From the NCBI RefSeq assembly GCF_002414845.1, contig NZ_DIAX01000056.1, forward strand, positions 566 to 41,858: 41,293 nt of DNA. Reading direction: 5' to 3'. A model generated the notes under the pieces. It saw only the letters and a list, made by a program, of their open reading frames with translations, had not been told where the DNA came from and ran no database searches. Made by a program: the position numbers and the translations under genes. Origin of the DNA: Gordonia sp. UBA5067 (GTDB lineage: Bacteria; Actinomycetota; Actinomycetes; Mycobacteriales; Mycobacteriaceae). Below, in pieces: positions 32,871 through 41,293 of this stretch; position 1 is the first letter of the stretch, and each line of letters begins with the position of its first letter.

Positions 32871-34625
32871 ATGCAGGAACACCGTTACGACGTGGTCATC
32901 GTCGGCGCTGGCGGCGCCGGGATGCGGGCGGCAATCGAAGCCGCACCCCGAGCCCGCACCGCCGTTCTCACCAAGCTGTACCCGACGCGCAGCCACACCG
33001 GCGCGGCGCAGGGCGGCATGTGCGCCGCCCTGGCGAACGTCGAGGAAGACAACTGGGAGTGGCACACCTTCGACACAGTTAAGGGCGGCGACTACCTCGC
33101 TGACCAGGACGCAGTCGAAATCATGGCCAAAGAAGCCATCGACGCGGTGATCGACCTGGAGAAGATGGGTCTGCCGTTCAACCGCACCCCCGAGGGCAAG
33201 ATCGACCAGCGGCGCTTCGGCGGGCACACCCGCGACCACGGCAAGAGCCCGGTCCGCCGGGCCTGCTACGCCGCAGACCGCACCGGCCACATGATCCTGC
33301 AGACGCTGTACCAGAACTGCGTCAAGCACGACGTCGAGTTCTACAACGAGTTCTACGCACTCGACATCGCCCTCACCGAGAACGAGAACGGCGAGAAGGT
33401 CGCCACCGGTGTCGTCGCTTACGAGCTGGCGACCGGTGAGATCCACGTGTTCCACGCCAAGTCGATCATCTTTGCGACCGGCGGATCGGGCCGGATGTAC
33501 AAGACGACGTCCAATGCCATCACGCTGACCGGCGACGGCATGGGCATCATCTTCCGCAAGGGTCTGCCCCTGGAGGACATGGAGTTCCACCAGTTCCATC
33601 CGACGGGGCTGGCCGGCCTGGGCATCCTGATCTCCGAAGCGGTCCGCGGCGAAGGCGGAATCCTGCGCAACGCCGACGGTGAACGCTTCATGGAGCGCTA
33701 CGCCCCGACGATCAAGGATCTCGCGCCGCGCGACATCGTTGCGCGCTCGATGGTCCTCGAAGTCCTCGAGGGCCGTGGGGCCGGCCCCAACAAGGACTAC
33801 GTCTACATCGACGTGACCCACCTCGGCGAGGATGTCCTCAACGAGAAGCTCCCCGACATCACCGAGTTCGCCCGCACCTACCTCGGCGTGGACCCGGTGA
33901 CCGAGTACGTGCCGGTCTACCCCACCTGTCACTACGTCATGGGCGGCATTCCGACCAACGTCGAGGGCCAGGTCTTGGCGAACAACGACGAGGTCGTCCA
34001 CGGCCTCTACGCCGCGGGCGAGTGCGCTTGCGTCTCGGTGCACGGCGCCAACCGCTTGGGCACCAACTCGCTGCTGGACATCAACGTGTTCGGTCGCCGC
34101 GCCGGCATCGCGGCCGCCGACTATGCCAACAGCCACGACTTCGTTCCGATGCCGGATAACCCGACCGAGATGGTCGACGGATGGCTCGAAGGCGTCCTGT
34201 CCGAGCACGGCAATGAGCGCGCCGCCGACATCCGCACCGAGTTGCAGCAGACCATGGACAACAACGCGTCGGTGTTCCGCACCGAGGCGACGCTGACCCA
34301 GGCACTCGCCGATGTCATGGCACTCAAGGAGCGCTACAACCACGTGCGGGTCCACGACAAGGGACAGCGCTTCAACACCGACCTGCTTGAGGCCATCGAA
34401 CTCGGCTTCCTCCTGGAGATGGCCGAAGTCACCGTCGTCGGCGCGCTCAACCGCAAGGAGTCGCGCGGCGGCCACGCCCGCGAGGACTTCCCGGACCGCG
34501 ACGACGCGAATTTCATGAAACACACCATGGCGTACAAGAAGGGCCCCGGCCTGATCGCCGACATCGAGCTGGACTACAAGCCCGTCGTCCAGACCCGCTA
34601 CGAGCCGATGGAGCGCAAGTACTGA
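32871..34625 (+). CDS. sdhA: Succinate dehydrogenase flavoprotein subunit
   Basis: This 584-residue catalytic subunit oxidises succinate to fumarate on the cytoplasmic side of the membrane. VVIVGAGGAGMRAA (8-21) binds FAD, and SHTGAAQGGM holds His42, the site of covalent flavin. Later motifs are GGHTRDHGKSPVRRACYAADRTG, HQFHPTG and RGEGGILRNADGERFM (active-site loop). HYVMGGIPTNVEGQVL and the SVHGANRLGTNSLLD stretch complete the family pattern. ATG 32871 follows AAGGAGA. It overlaps sdhB by one base (TGATG). It matches Rv3318. Confidence 0.97.
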   Translation: MQEHRYDVVIVGAGGAGMRAAIEAAPRARTAVLTKLYPTRSHTGAAQGGMCAALANVEEDNWEWHTFDTVKGGDYLADQDAVEIMAKEAIDAVIDLEKMGLPFNRTPEGKIDQRRFGGHTRDHGKSPVRRACYAADRTGHMILQTLYQNCVKHDVEFYNEFYALDIALTENENGEKVATGVVAYELATGEIHVFHAKSIIFATGGSGRMYKTTSNAITLTGDGMGIIFRKGLPLEDMEFHQFHPTGLAGLGILISEAVRGEGGILRNADGERFMERYAPTIKDLAPRDIVARSMVLEVLEGRGAGPNKDYVYIDVTHLGEDVLNEKLPDITEFARTYLGVDPVTEYVPVYPTCHYVMGGIPTNVEGQVLANNDEVVHGLYAAGECACVSVHGANRLGTNSLLDINVFGRRAGIAAADYANSHDFVPMPDNPTEMVDGWLEGVLSEHGNERAADIRTELQQTMDNNASVFRTEATLTQALADVMALKERYNHVRVHDKGQRFNTDLLEAIELGFLLEMAEVTVVGALNRKESRGGHAREDFPDRDDANFMKHTMAYKKGPGLIADIELDYKPVVQTRYEPMERKY

Positions 34626-35413
34626 TGACTGCAACCGTCGAAGGCACCCCCGTCGAATCGGGCGAGCCGCCGCTGCCCCCGGTTCCGGCCGAGGCGCGCA
34701 TGGTGAATCTGAAGATCTACCGGTTCAACCCCGAGGATCCTGACGCCAGCGGGTTCGAGACGTTCCGCGTCCCGGCCCTGCCGACCGATCGCCTTCTCAA
34801 CCTGCTGCTGTACGTGAAGGGCTATCTCGACGGCACCCTGACGTTCCGGCGCAGTTGCGCGCACGGCGTCTGCGGTTCGGACGCAATGCGCATCAACGGC
34901 GTCAACCGCCTCGCCTGCAAGCTGCTGATGAAGGATCTGCTGCCCAAGGATGCCGGCAAAGAGCTGACGATCACCGTCGAGCCGATCAAGGGTCTGCCGG
35001 TGGAGAAGGACCTCGTCGTCGACATGGAGCCCTTCTTCGACGCGTACCGCGCCGTGAAGCCATTCCTCATCACCAGCGGCAACGAGCCGACAATGGAGCG
35101 AATTCAGTCGCAGAAAGACCGCGCCCGATTCGACGACACCACCAAATGCATCCTGTGTGCGTGCTGCACCACCAGCTGCCCGGTGTTCTGGAACGAGGGC
35201 TCGTACTACGGCCCCGCCGCAATCGTCAACGCGCACCGATTCATCTTCGACAGCCGCGACGAAGCTGCCGTCGAACGCCTCGACATCCTGAACGAGGTCG
35301 ATGGCGTCTGGCGCTGCCGCACCACCTTCAACTGCACCGATGCCTGCCCGCGCGGCATCCAGGTCACCCAGGCAATCCAAGAGGTCAAGCGCGCTCTGAT
35401 GTTCTCGCGCTGA
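34625..35413 (+). CDS. sdhB: Succinate dehydrogenase iron-sulfur subunit
   Basis: This 262-residue electron-transfer subunit has three clusters. The [2Fe-2S] site is RRSCAHGVCGSDAM with Cys78, Cys83, Asp86 (Asp as in E. coli) and Cys98. The [4Fe-4S] and [3Fe-4S] sites are KCILCACCTTSCPVFW and CTDACPRGI in the second half. It starts on the last base of the sdhA stop (TGATG), which suggests coupled translation. The first 25 residues (Pro/Glu-rich) are a normal actinobacterial extension. A strong terminator follows, so this closes the sdh operon. Confidence 0.96.
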   Translation: MTATVEGTPVESGEPPLPPVPAEARMVNLKIYRFNPEDPDASGFETFRVPALPTDRLLNLLLYVKGYLDGTLTFRRSCAHGVCGSDAMRINGVNRLACKLLMKDLLPKDAGKELTITVEPIKGLPVEKDLVVDMEPFFDAYRAVKPFLITSGNEPTMERIQSQKDRARFDDTTKCILCACCTTSCPVFWNEGSYYGPAAIVNAHRFIFDSRDEAAVERLDILNEVDGVWRCRTTFNCTDACPRGIQVTQAIQEVKRALMFSR

Positions 35414-35435
35414 CCGCCGCCGCAATCGGCTTCCC

Positions 35436-35470
35436 GAACCCCCGTCGACTCTCCTTCTCGACGGGGGTTC
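35436..35470 (+). terminator. Terminator of the sdh operon
   Basis: GAACCCCCGTCGA (35436-35448) pairs perfectly with TCGACGGGGGTTC (35458-35470) across a 9-nt loop, followed by GCCCGTTTC. It begins 22 nt after the sdhB stop and ends 20 nt before ECF-type promoter 5, so it separates the two units. Confidence 0.85.
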
Positions 35471-35489
35471 GCCCGTTTCACGGGCACGG

Positions 35490-35518
35490 GGAGCCAATCG
35501 CCGGCCGCGTGCGTCTAA
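35490..35518 (+). promoter_or_regulatory. ECF-type promoter 5 (GGAGC-N17-CGTCTAA)
   Basis: GGAGC (35490-35494) and CGTCTAA (35512-35518) are 17 nt apart; ATG 35525 follows after 6 nt. The -35 differs by one base from GGAAC. Same spacing and start distance as promoters 1, 2 and 4. Confidence 0.6.
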
Positions 35519-35524
35519 GAAGGT

Positions 35525-35926
35525 ATGACTGCTCACCTCATTCGCCTTCTGATACTCCTCTGGCTGATCGCCGGAACGGTCGTCCCGCCACCGGCGGGTG
35601 CCGACCCGGGCCGGCCGACTGCCGTCGCCGGCGATCGCGTCGCCATCACATTTGTCTCCGACCGTCAGGACAATGGTCCGTCCACCTGGTTCGACGCACT
35701 CAATCGGCCGCGCAGCCAGGAGCGAACGGTCCTCGTCGAGCCGGTCGGCGCCGCACGACTGTGGACCTCGACGCTGGTCTACACCGCAGTGTCGACCACC
35801 CTCCGACTCTCCGCGACGTTCACCACGACCGGCTCCTTCGCTCGCTGCGTGGTCACCGTCAACGACGAGTTGCGAGATCAGCACACCGCACTCCGAAGCG
35901 GCGCCCGGGTGACCTGCGCGTCGTAG
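35525..35926 (+). CDS. Small secreted MmpS-like protein
   Basis: This 133-residue protein has a signal peptide: hydrophobic residues 5-20, then PPPAGA with a likely cut after Ala26. The mature part, about 107 residues, is predicted beta-rich. Its end (RCVVTVNDELRDQHTALRSGARVTC) recalls the C-terminal beta fold of MmpS proteins, with two cysteines (C108, C131) that could form a disulfide. MmpS proteins help MmpL exporters, but no MmpL gene lies nearby and the N-terminus looks cleavable rather than anchored. The start is fixed by an ECF-type promoter 6 nt upstream. Function is unknown; the MmpS relation is a pattern-based guess. Confidence 0.62.
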   Translation: MTAHLIRLLILLWLIAGTVVPPPAGADPGRPTAVAGDRVAITFVSDRQDNGPSTWFDALNRPRSQERTVLVEPVGAARLWTSTLVYTAVSTTLRLSATFTTTGSFARCVVTVNDELRDQHTALRSGARVTCAS

Positions 35927-35959
35927 CCGACCGGTGCCGCCCCCTTGTTAGGGTTGGGC

Positions 35960-37255
35960 GTGATTGCCTTGGGGGATGACGTTCGACGGCTGACCGCCCT
36001 CGCACAGATCGCGGGTGTTCTGATTATCGGGACGGTGGCGCTCGGCAACTCGTCTGCGTGGGCTGATCCGCCTGGGCCCGGCCACGTCGTCGGCGTCAAT
36101 CCGACGACGCCCCCGACCGATCACTGTCCCCACCGATCAGCGACGCCGCCCGCCGTCGACACCTCCGAAGTCCCCAAGCCGGGCGCGACCACCCCCCGGC
36201 CCCTACCCCTGCAGATGCCGCCGGCCGGTGGACCGCGACTATCCACCTGCGGCGTCGTCGTCGCCGATGGAATGGGCCAACCCCCGGCCAGGCTGACCTC
36301 GGCCGCGTGGCTGGTCGCCGACCTGGGTACCGGCGACATCCTGGCCGCGAAGGATCCGCACGGACGCTATCGCCCGGCGTCGACGATCAAAGTGCTCCTG
36401 GCACTGGTGGCCCTCGACGAACTCCACCTCGACGCACCGGTGTCCGTGCACCGTGCCGAGTACGAGACCGAGGGCGACTCCTGCGGCACGGGACCACGCG
36501 GGCACTACACCAATCGCGACATGGTGACCGGCCTGCTGATGGCGTCGGGCAACGACTGCGCAATGGTGATCGCCCGGCAGCTCGGCGGCGTCGAGGCCAC
36601 GTTGGGCAAGATGAACGCCCGCGCCAAGGATCTCGGCGCGCTAGACACCCGCGCGGCCTCGCCATCGGGCCTCGATGCCCCGGGGATGTCGACGTCGGCC
36701 TACGATCTCGCCGTCATCTTCCGCGCCGCGATGGCCAACCCGACGTTCCGCGAGATCATCGGCACGCGTCAGTACCGCTTCCCCGGCTACCCGCCGCGCC
36801 CGGAGATCCCCGGCGACCCCGACCATCCCGCCTACGAGATGGTCACCTCGAACAACCTTCTGGCCGAACGCTTCCCCGGCGTGCTGGGCGGGAAGACGGG
36901 CTACACCGACGACGCACTCAAGACGTACGTGGGCGCCGCCCGTGTCGGGTCGCGCGAGGTGCTGATCGTGCAACTCTACGGACTGTCGACCGAATCCTCC
37001 TCGTACTGGGCCCAGGCCAAAGACCTGTTCCGATGGGGTGGCCGCGCACCACGGGGCGCCACCGTGGGCACCCTGGCAGGCCGGCAGGCGGCCGATCCGG
37101 CAACGCCGCCGCGGGTACCCGTGGCGGCCCCCGCGTCGCCGGCGCCGGCGGAGTCGTCCGGCCTCTTCGACAACAGTCTCGTCCTCGGCCTGATCGCCGC
37201 GCTCGTCGTCGGCGGTCTGGGCTTCCTCGGCATTCGAACCCTGTCCAGGCACTAA
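35960..37255 (+). CDS. dacB1: D-alanyl-D-alanine carboxypeptidase (penicillin-binding protein)
   Basis: This 431-residue serine peptidase trims the terminal D-Ala from cell-wall stem peptides outside the cell. The three penicillin-binding motifs are STIK (Ser141-Lys144), SGN (196-198) and KTG (312-314). The N-terminus has a signal segment (about 12-35, LIIGTVALGNSSAWA) and then a Pro-rich stretch to about 95. A C-terminal helix (about 405-427) anchors it in the membrane, as in DacB1 (Rv3330). GTG 35960 was chosen because TAGGGT (35949-35954) lies 5 nt upstream; TTG 35945 is a weaker in-frame choice. It lies 33 nt after the MmpS-like gene but seems to have its own promoter. Confidence 0.92.
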   Translation: MIALGDDVRRLTALAQIAGVLIIGTVALGNSSAWADPPGPGHVVGVNPTTPPTDHCPHRSATPPAVDTSEVPKPGATTPRPLPLQMPPAGGPRLSTCGVVVADGMGQPPARLTSAAWLVADLGTGDILAAKDPHGRYRPASTIKVLLALVALDELHLDAPVSVHRAEYETEGDSCGTGPRGHYTNRDMVTGLLMASGNDCAMVIARQLGGVEATLGKMNARAKDLGALDTRAASPSGLDAPGMSTSAYDLAVIFRAAMANPTFREIIGTRQYRFPGYPPRPEIPGDPDHPAYEMVTSNNLLAERFPGVLGGKTGYTDDALKTYVGAARVGSREVLIVQLYGLSTESSSYWAQAKDLFRWGGRAPRGATVGTLAGRQAADPATPPRVPVAAPASPAPAESSGLFDNSLVLGLIAALVVGGLGFLGIRTLSRH

Positions 37256-37257
37256 TC

Positions 37258-37285
37258 GTCGGCCGTGCCCAGAATTGCGGCCGAC
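37258..37285. terminator. Hairpin between convergent dacB1 and yhjD
   Basis: GTCGGCCG (37258-37265) pairs perfectly with CGGCCGAC (37278-37285) across 12 nt. It starts 2 nt after the dacB1 stop and lies between convergent genes. It probably terminates dacB1. Confidence 0.5.
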
Positions 37286-37322
37286 CGTACCCAGGTTTCC
37301 ACCGGAATGACCCGCAGCGGGC

Positions 37323-38336
37323 TTAGGCTGGGGTGCCCGCCCCAGAGTCAGCGGCCTCCTCGCCGGGCTCAGGATCTTCGGCACCGTCGCCGTCGAGCAG
37401 GTACCCGGCGTTAATCGGCGCCGTTGCGCACCATGCGGTGGCGTAGAACATGATGCGCGCGATCAGGTTGGTGACGACCATGACGGTGATGATGGACCCG
37501 AACGCCACCCCTGCCGGCCCAGTGCTGGTCGACTCGATCACCCGGCCGGCGAGGACCTTGAGGATCTCCATCGCGATCGCCGCGGCGAGTCCCGCCTTGG
37601 CGGCGTTACGCAGCGGCAGGTTCACCAGGGGCACCTTCGCCAAGACGAAGGTGAGCAGCGGCCACAGGATGAGAATCGAGATGACCGGGGCCAACACCTG
37701 GACGGCGATGACCGCGGCGTCCCAGTAGTCCAGGTTCAGCCACACCAGAAAGCGATCGGCGAGACTGCCGGAGGTCGCAATGCTCAGCACCAGAGATGCG
37801 ACGAATCCCAGGCCGAGAACAACGAACATACCCAGGTCAAATACTTTGCCCAGGAGAGGGTTTCGGTTCACTCGCCCACCCCAGATCGCCGTCATCGCCT
37901 CCCGCAGCCCCGAGATCCAGTTCACCCCGGTCCACGCGGCACCGATCAGACCGAGGAGGCCGACGGTGGTGCGCGATTGCACCGCAGAATCCATCGTCTT
38001 GGCGACAGTCTGGCCCAGCTCACCCGGAATGGCATCGACGATCGACTGCCGGAACTGATCGAGCAGGTCGGCATGAGCGTTCAAGATGAAACCGGCAGTC
38101 GCGAACCCGACCATGAGCATCGGCACCATGGCCATCACGGTGCGGAAACTCATCGCCGAAGCGAACGCCCCACCGTAGTGCGCGTCGTGACGGGCAAGCG
38201 CAGCCATGATCCGATCGATGATCGGCAGCCGCTTGCGCAGCGACGCCCACACATCGCCACCCCACGATGCGACTCGTCCACCAACGGTGGAGGCAGTACT
38301 CCAGGCCGAGGCGAGTGGTGGCGGCAACGATGGCAT
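37323..38336 (-). CDS. yhjD: YhjD/YihY (BrkB-like) family inner membrane protein
   Basis: This 337-residue membrane protein of the YihY/UPF0761 (BrkB) family has about six helices between residues 60 and 310. Typical stretches are YGGAFASAMSFRTVMAMVPMLMVG, LGLIGAAWTGVNWISGLREAMTAIWG and LAKVPLVNLPLRNAAKAG. In E. coli YhjD has been linked to lipid A precursor transport, which does not apply directly to an organism without LPS; the role here is unknown. The C-terminus is acidic. It matches Rv3335c, next to trpS. It starts 17 nt after the trpS stop, so it is in the same operon, though TACGTT lies 8 nt before the ATG and could act as its own -10. Confidence 0.9.
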   Translation of the reverse strand: MPSLPPPLASAWSTASTVGGRVASWGGDVWASLRKRLPIIDRIMAALARHDAHYGGAFASAMSFRTVMAMVPMLMVGFATAGFILNAHADLLDQFRQSIVDAIPGELGQTVAKTMDSAVQSRTTVGLLGLIGAAWTGVNWISGLREAMTAIWGGRVNRNPLLGKVFDLGMFVVLGLGFVASLVLSIATSGSLADRFLVWLNLDYWDAAVIAVQVLAPVISILILWPLLTFVLAKVPLVNLPLRNAAKAGLAAAIAMEILKVLAGRVIESTSTGPAGVAFGSIITVMVVTNLIARIMFYATAWCATAPINAGYLLDGDGAEDPEPGEEAADSGAGTPA

Positions 38337-38353
38337 TGGCCCCGAACGTACCC

Positions 38354-39403
<1,050 letters not shown>

Positions 39404-39491
39404 TCAGACCGGCCACGACGGGGAGTTTCCGGGCGCAACGGTGGCCAGCGGCCGGAACTGCCACCGGCGGGCCACCCGATCGGCCGACCGG

Positions 39492-40346
39492 CTAGCCGAA
39501 GACCGTCGTGACCGCGCTGTGGTCGGACCACCGGAGGTTGTACGCCGCAGGTCGATGGACATCTGACTTCACCGCACGCGCGGCCAGGCCGGGCGTGACC
39601 AGGTGATAGTCGATCCGCCACCCGGCGTCGTTGTCGAACGACTTTCCCCGCCACGACCACCACGTATACGGGCCGGGCACGTCGCCGGTCAGCTGGCGGG
39701 CCACATCGACCCAACCGCCCCCCAGAAGCGCCGCGACCCATTCGCGCTCGTGCGGGAGGAAGCCCGGACTGCGCCTATTCGTCTTGAACGCCTTGAGATC
39801 GTTCTCGGCGGGCGCAATATTCCAGTCGCCGCCGACGATCACCGGGCGGTCGGCCTCGGCTAGCCGGCCCAGGTGCGCACCGAACTCGACGAGGAAGCGC
39901 TTCTTCTCGGCGAACTTGCGCGCATCACCCTCGGTCGCGGTAGTGGTATTCGCCGGATCGACGGCCCCCTTGGGGAGATAGAGGCTCGCGACGGTGATCT
40001 CGCCGAGCAGCGCCGTCGCCACGTCGACCTCCAGATAGCGGCCCAACGAATCGAACTCGTCGCTGCCGAAGCCGACCCGCACCGCCGACGGCGCGGCGCG
40101 GGTCAGGACACCGACACCGGCGTGGCCCTTTACGGTCGACTCACTCATGCTCAGGTGCCAGCCGGCCGCCAGCGCGGGGGCCAGCGCCTCCTGTGCCTGC
40201 TCTCGGGTCGCTCGAATCTCTTGCAGCGCAACCGCATCGGAGTCCAGATCGGCCAGCCACGGAAGCAGGCCGCAGTTCTCATCCGAGCGTTGTTTGACTG
40301 CAGCCCGGATGCCGTTGACGTTGACCGTCGTAATCGAAATGCTCAC
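39492..40346 (-). CDS. xthA: Exodeoxyribonuclease III family AP endonuclease
   Basis: This 284-residue endonuclease/exonuclease/phosphatase-fold enzyme cuts DNA at abasic sites. Catalytic motifs are TVNVNGIRAA (Asn10), ALQEIRAT (Glu43, metal), VIVGGDWNIAPAENDL (Asp and Asn), GWRIDYHLVTPGL and RWSDHSAVTTV (final Asp-His pair). Length is that of bacterial XthA. GTG 40346 was chosen because TACCGT (40358-40353) lies 6 nt upstream, a leaderless start. It begins 17 nt after the icd stop and may also be reached by icd transcripts. Confidence 0.92.
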   Translation of the reverse strand: MSISITTVNVNGIRAAVKQRSDENCGLLPWLADLDSDAVALQEIRATREQAQEALAPALAAGWHLSMSESTVKGHAGVGVLTRAAPSAVRVGFGSDEFDSLGRYLEVDVATALLGEITVASLYLPKGAVDPANTTTATEGDARKFAEKKRFLVEFGAHLGRLAEADRPVIVGGDWNIAPAENDLKAFKTNRRSPGFLPHEREWVAALLGGGWVDVARQLTGDVPGPYTWWSWRGKSFDNDAGWRIDYHLVTPGLAARAVKSDVHRPAAYNLRWSDHSAVTTVFG

Positions 40347-40363
40347 GCGGCCACGGTATCGAC

Positions 40364-41293
40364 TCAGGCCTTGAGCGCCTTCGCCAGGTTCACGTCGAGA
40401 GTCCCGAGAAACTCCTCAGTCGTCTGGTAGGCCTGATCACCGCCGACGAGCAGCGCCAGGTCCTTGGTCATCTTTCCCGACTCGACGGTCTTGATGACGA
40501 CGTCCTCGAGCGCTTCGGCGAACTCGCGCACCTCCGGGGTGTTGTCGAGTTTGCCACGGTGGTCGAGTCCACGAGTCCAGGCGAAGATCGAGGCGATCGG
40601 GTTGGTCGACGTCGGCTTGCCCTGCTGGTGCTGCCGATAGTGCCGGGTCACCGTGCCGTGGGCGGCCTCGGCCTCACAGGTCCTGCCGTCCGGGGTCAGC
40701 AGCACCGACGTCATCAGACCCAGCGAACCATAGCCCTGGGCGACCGTGTCGGACTGTACGTCGCCGTCGTAGTTCTTGCACGCCCAGACGTAGCCGCCCT
40801 CCCACTTGAGGCACGACGCGACCATGTCGTCGATCAGCCGGTGCTCGTAGTGCAGGCCGGCCGCGTCGAACTCGGCCTTGAACTCGCGGTCGAAGACGTC
40901 TTGGAAGATGTCCTTGAACGCGCCGTCGTAGGCCTTGAGGATGGTGTTCTTCGTCGACAGGTACACCGGGTAGTTGCGCTGCAGCCCGTAGTTCAAGGAC
41001 GCCCGCGCGAAGTCCTCGATGGACTTGTTGAAGTTGTACATGCCCATCACGACGCCACCCTCTTCGGGGATCTTGACGATCTCGTGCTCGATCGGCGCCG
41101 ATCCGTCGTCCGGGGTGTAGGTGATGGTGACGGTTCCGGCAGCGGGCACCTTGAAGTCCGTGGCGCGGTACTGGTCACCGAAGGCATGCCGACCGACGAC
41201 GACGGGCTTGGTCCAGCCCGGAACGAGGCGGGGAACGTTGGAGATGAGGATCGGGGCGCGGAAAATTGTGCCGCCGAGGATGTTGCGGATCGT
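40364..41293 (-). CDS. icd: NADP-dependent isocitrate dehydrogenase, N-terminus cut off by window end
   Basis: The frame is open to the last base, so the first residues (probably 90-100) are missing; 309 residues are visible. They start [23 protein letters not shown] and contain [12 protein letters not shown], the [15 protein letters not shown] region, [31 protein letters not shown] (metal Asp residues) and [35 protein letters not shown] (NADP site). This is the homodimeric eukaryote-like NADP-IDH type, as in M. tuberculosis Icd1 (Rv3339c, about 409 residues). It turns isocitrate into 2-oxoglutarate in the citric acid cycle. There is a GTG at 41149, but it is internal. Confidence 0.96.
   Translation of the reverse strand, partial: TIRNILGGTIFRAPILISNVPRLVPGWTKPVVVGRHAFGDQYRATDFKVPAAGTVTITYTPDDGSAPIEHEIVKIPEEGGVVMGMYNFNKSIEDFARASLNYGLQRNYPVYLSTKNTILKAYDGAFKDIFQDVFDREFKAEFDAAGLHYEHRLIDDMVASCLKWEGGYVWACKNYDGDVQSDTVAQGYGSLGLMTSVLLTPDGRTCEAEAAHGTVTRHYRQHQQGKPTSTNPIASIFAWTRGLDHRGKLDNTPEVREFAEALEDVVIKTVESGKMTKDLALLVGGDQAYQTTEEFLGTLDVNLAKALKA

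Noticed and set aside
32850..34634. 594-residue open frame on the minus strand opposite sdhA
   Set aside because: It mirrors sdhA exactly in extent; composition (Val, Asp, Gly, His) is that of an antisense frame of a high-GC gene.
37323..38336. Ribonuclease BN (old label for YihY/YhjD-like proteins)
   Set aside because: That label came from a mistaken assignment; this is a multi-pass membrane protein without nuclease motifs.
41149..41149. Start of isocitrate dehydrogenase at GTG 41149
   Set aside because: The conserved N-terminal sequence continues to the window edge, so this is an internal Val codon.

Overview
The window is a GC-rich, gene-dense piece of chromosome from an actinobacterium of the mycolic-acid group (Mycobacteriales). 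Its backbone follows the Mycobacterium tuberculosis order from lhr (Rv3296) to icd (Rv3339c): lhr, glpD2, lpdA, Rv3304-like, deoD, pmmB, Rv3311-like, add, sdhCDAB, dacB1, yhjD, trpS, icd. Composition and the accessory genes suggest Gordonia or a near relative, but the genus is a guess. Many starts have no Shine-Dalgarno sequence and instead a TANNNT -10 box 6-8 nt before the start codon, as expected for leaderless mRNAs in this group. I see no tRNA, rRNA, CRISPR array or insertion sequence.

Layout. 1-4.7 kb: end of an EthA-like flavin monooxygenase, a PutP-type Na+/solute symporter, then an acyl-CoA dehydrogenase and a serine hydrolase transcribed divergently from a spacer with a 40-bp tandem repeat and a perfect KstR-type (sterol regulon) box. 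4.7-7.2 kb: orphan AbiEi/DUF559-like protein, an SDR and a globin. 7.2-9 kb: cobalt uptake unit cbtB-cbtA plus a degenerate histidine-phosphatase-like gene behind a cobalamin riboswitch. 9-17.5 kb: Lhr helicase, an FMN split-barrel protein, and divergent glpD/glpK for glycerol catabolism. 17.5-19.7 kb: an Ala/Pro-rich protein facing a small WXG100-like gene and a DUF3558-like lipoprotein, the latter two in lower-GC DNA. 19.8-26.6 kb: ArsR-SRPBCC pair, ACT-domain protein, LpdA-like flavoprotein, gamma-glutamylcyclotransferase-like protein, enoyl-CoA hydratase/isomerase, purine nucleoside phosphorylase and phosphomannomutase. 26.6-27.9 kb: an EspC-like protein with a YxxxD tail overlapping a WXG-NlpC/P60 hydrolase, a likely type VII secretion (ESX) substrate pair. 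27.9-41.3 kb: AI-2E family permease, Rv3311-like protein, adenosine deaminase, succinate dehydrogenase operon, MmpS-like secreted protein, DD-carboxypeptidase, YhjD, TrpRS, exonuclease III and truncated isocitrate dehydrogenase.

Main observation. Five promoters of one form, GGANC-N17-CGTC(T/C)AA with exactly 17 nt between the elements, lie directly upstream of accessory genes: the AbiEi-like gene, the Ala/Pro-rich gene, the WXG-like/lipoprotein pair, the EspC-like/NlpC-P60 pair and the MmpS-like gene. In four of the five the start codon follows the -10 by only 5-6 nt. This is the signature of an ECF sigma factor and resembles mycobacterial SigM promoters, whose known targets include ESX proteins. 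The window thus appears to hold five scattered transcription units of one envelope/secretion regulon; the sigma factor gene itself is not in the window.
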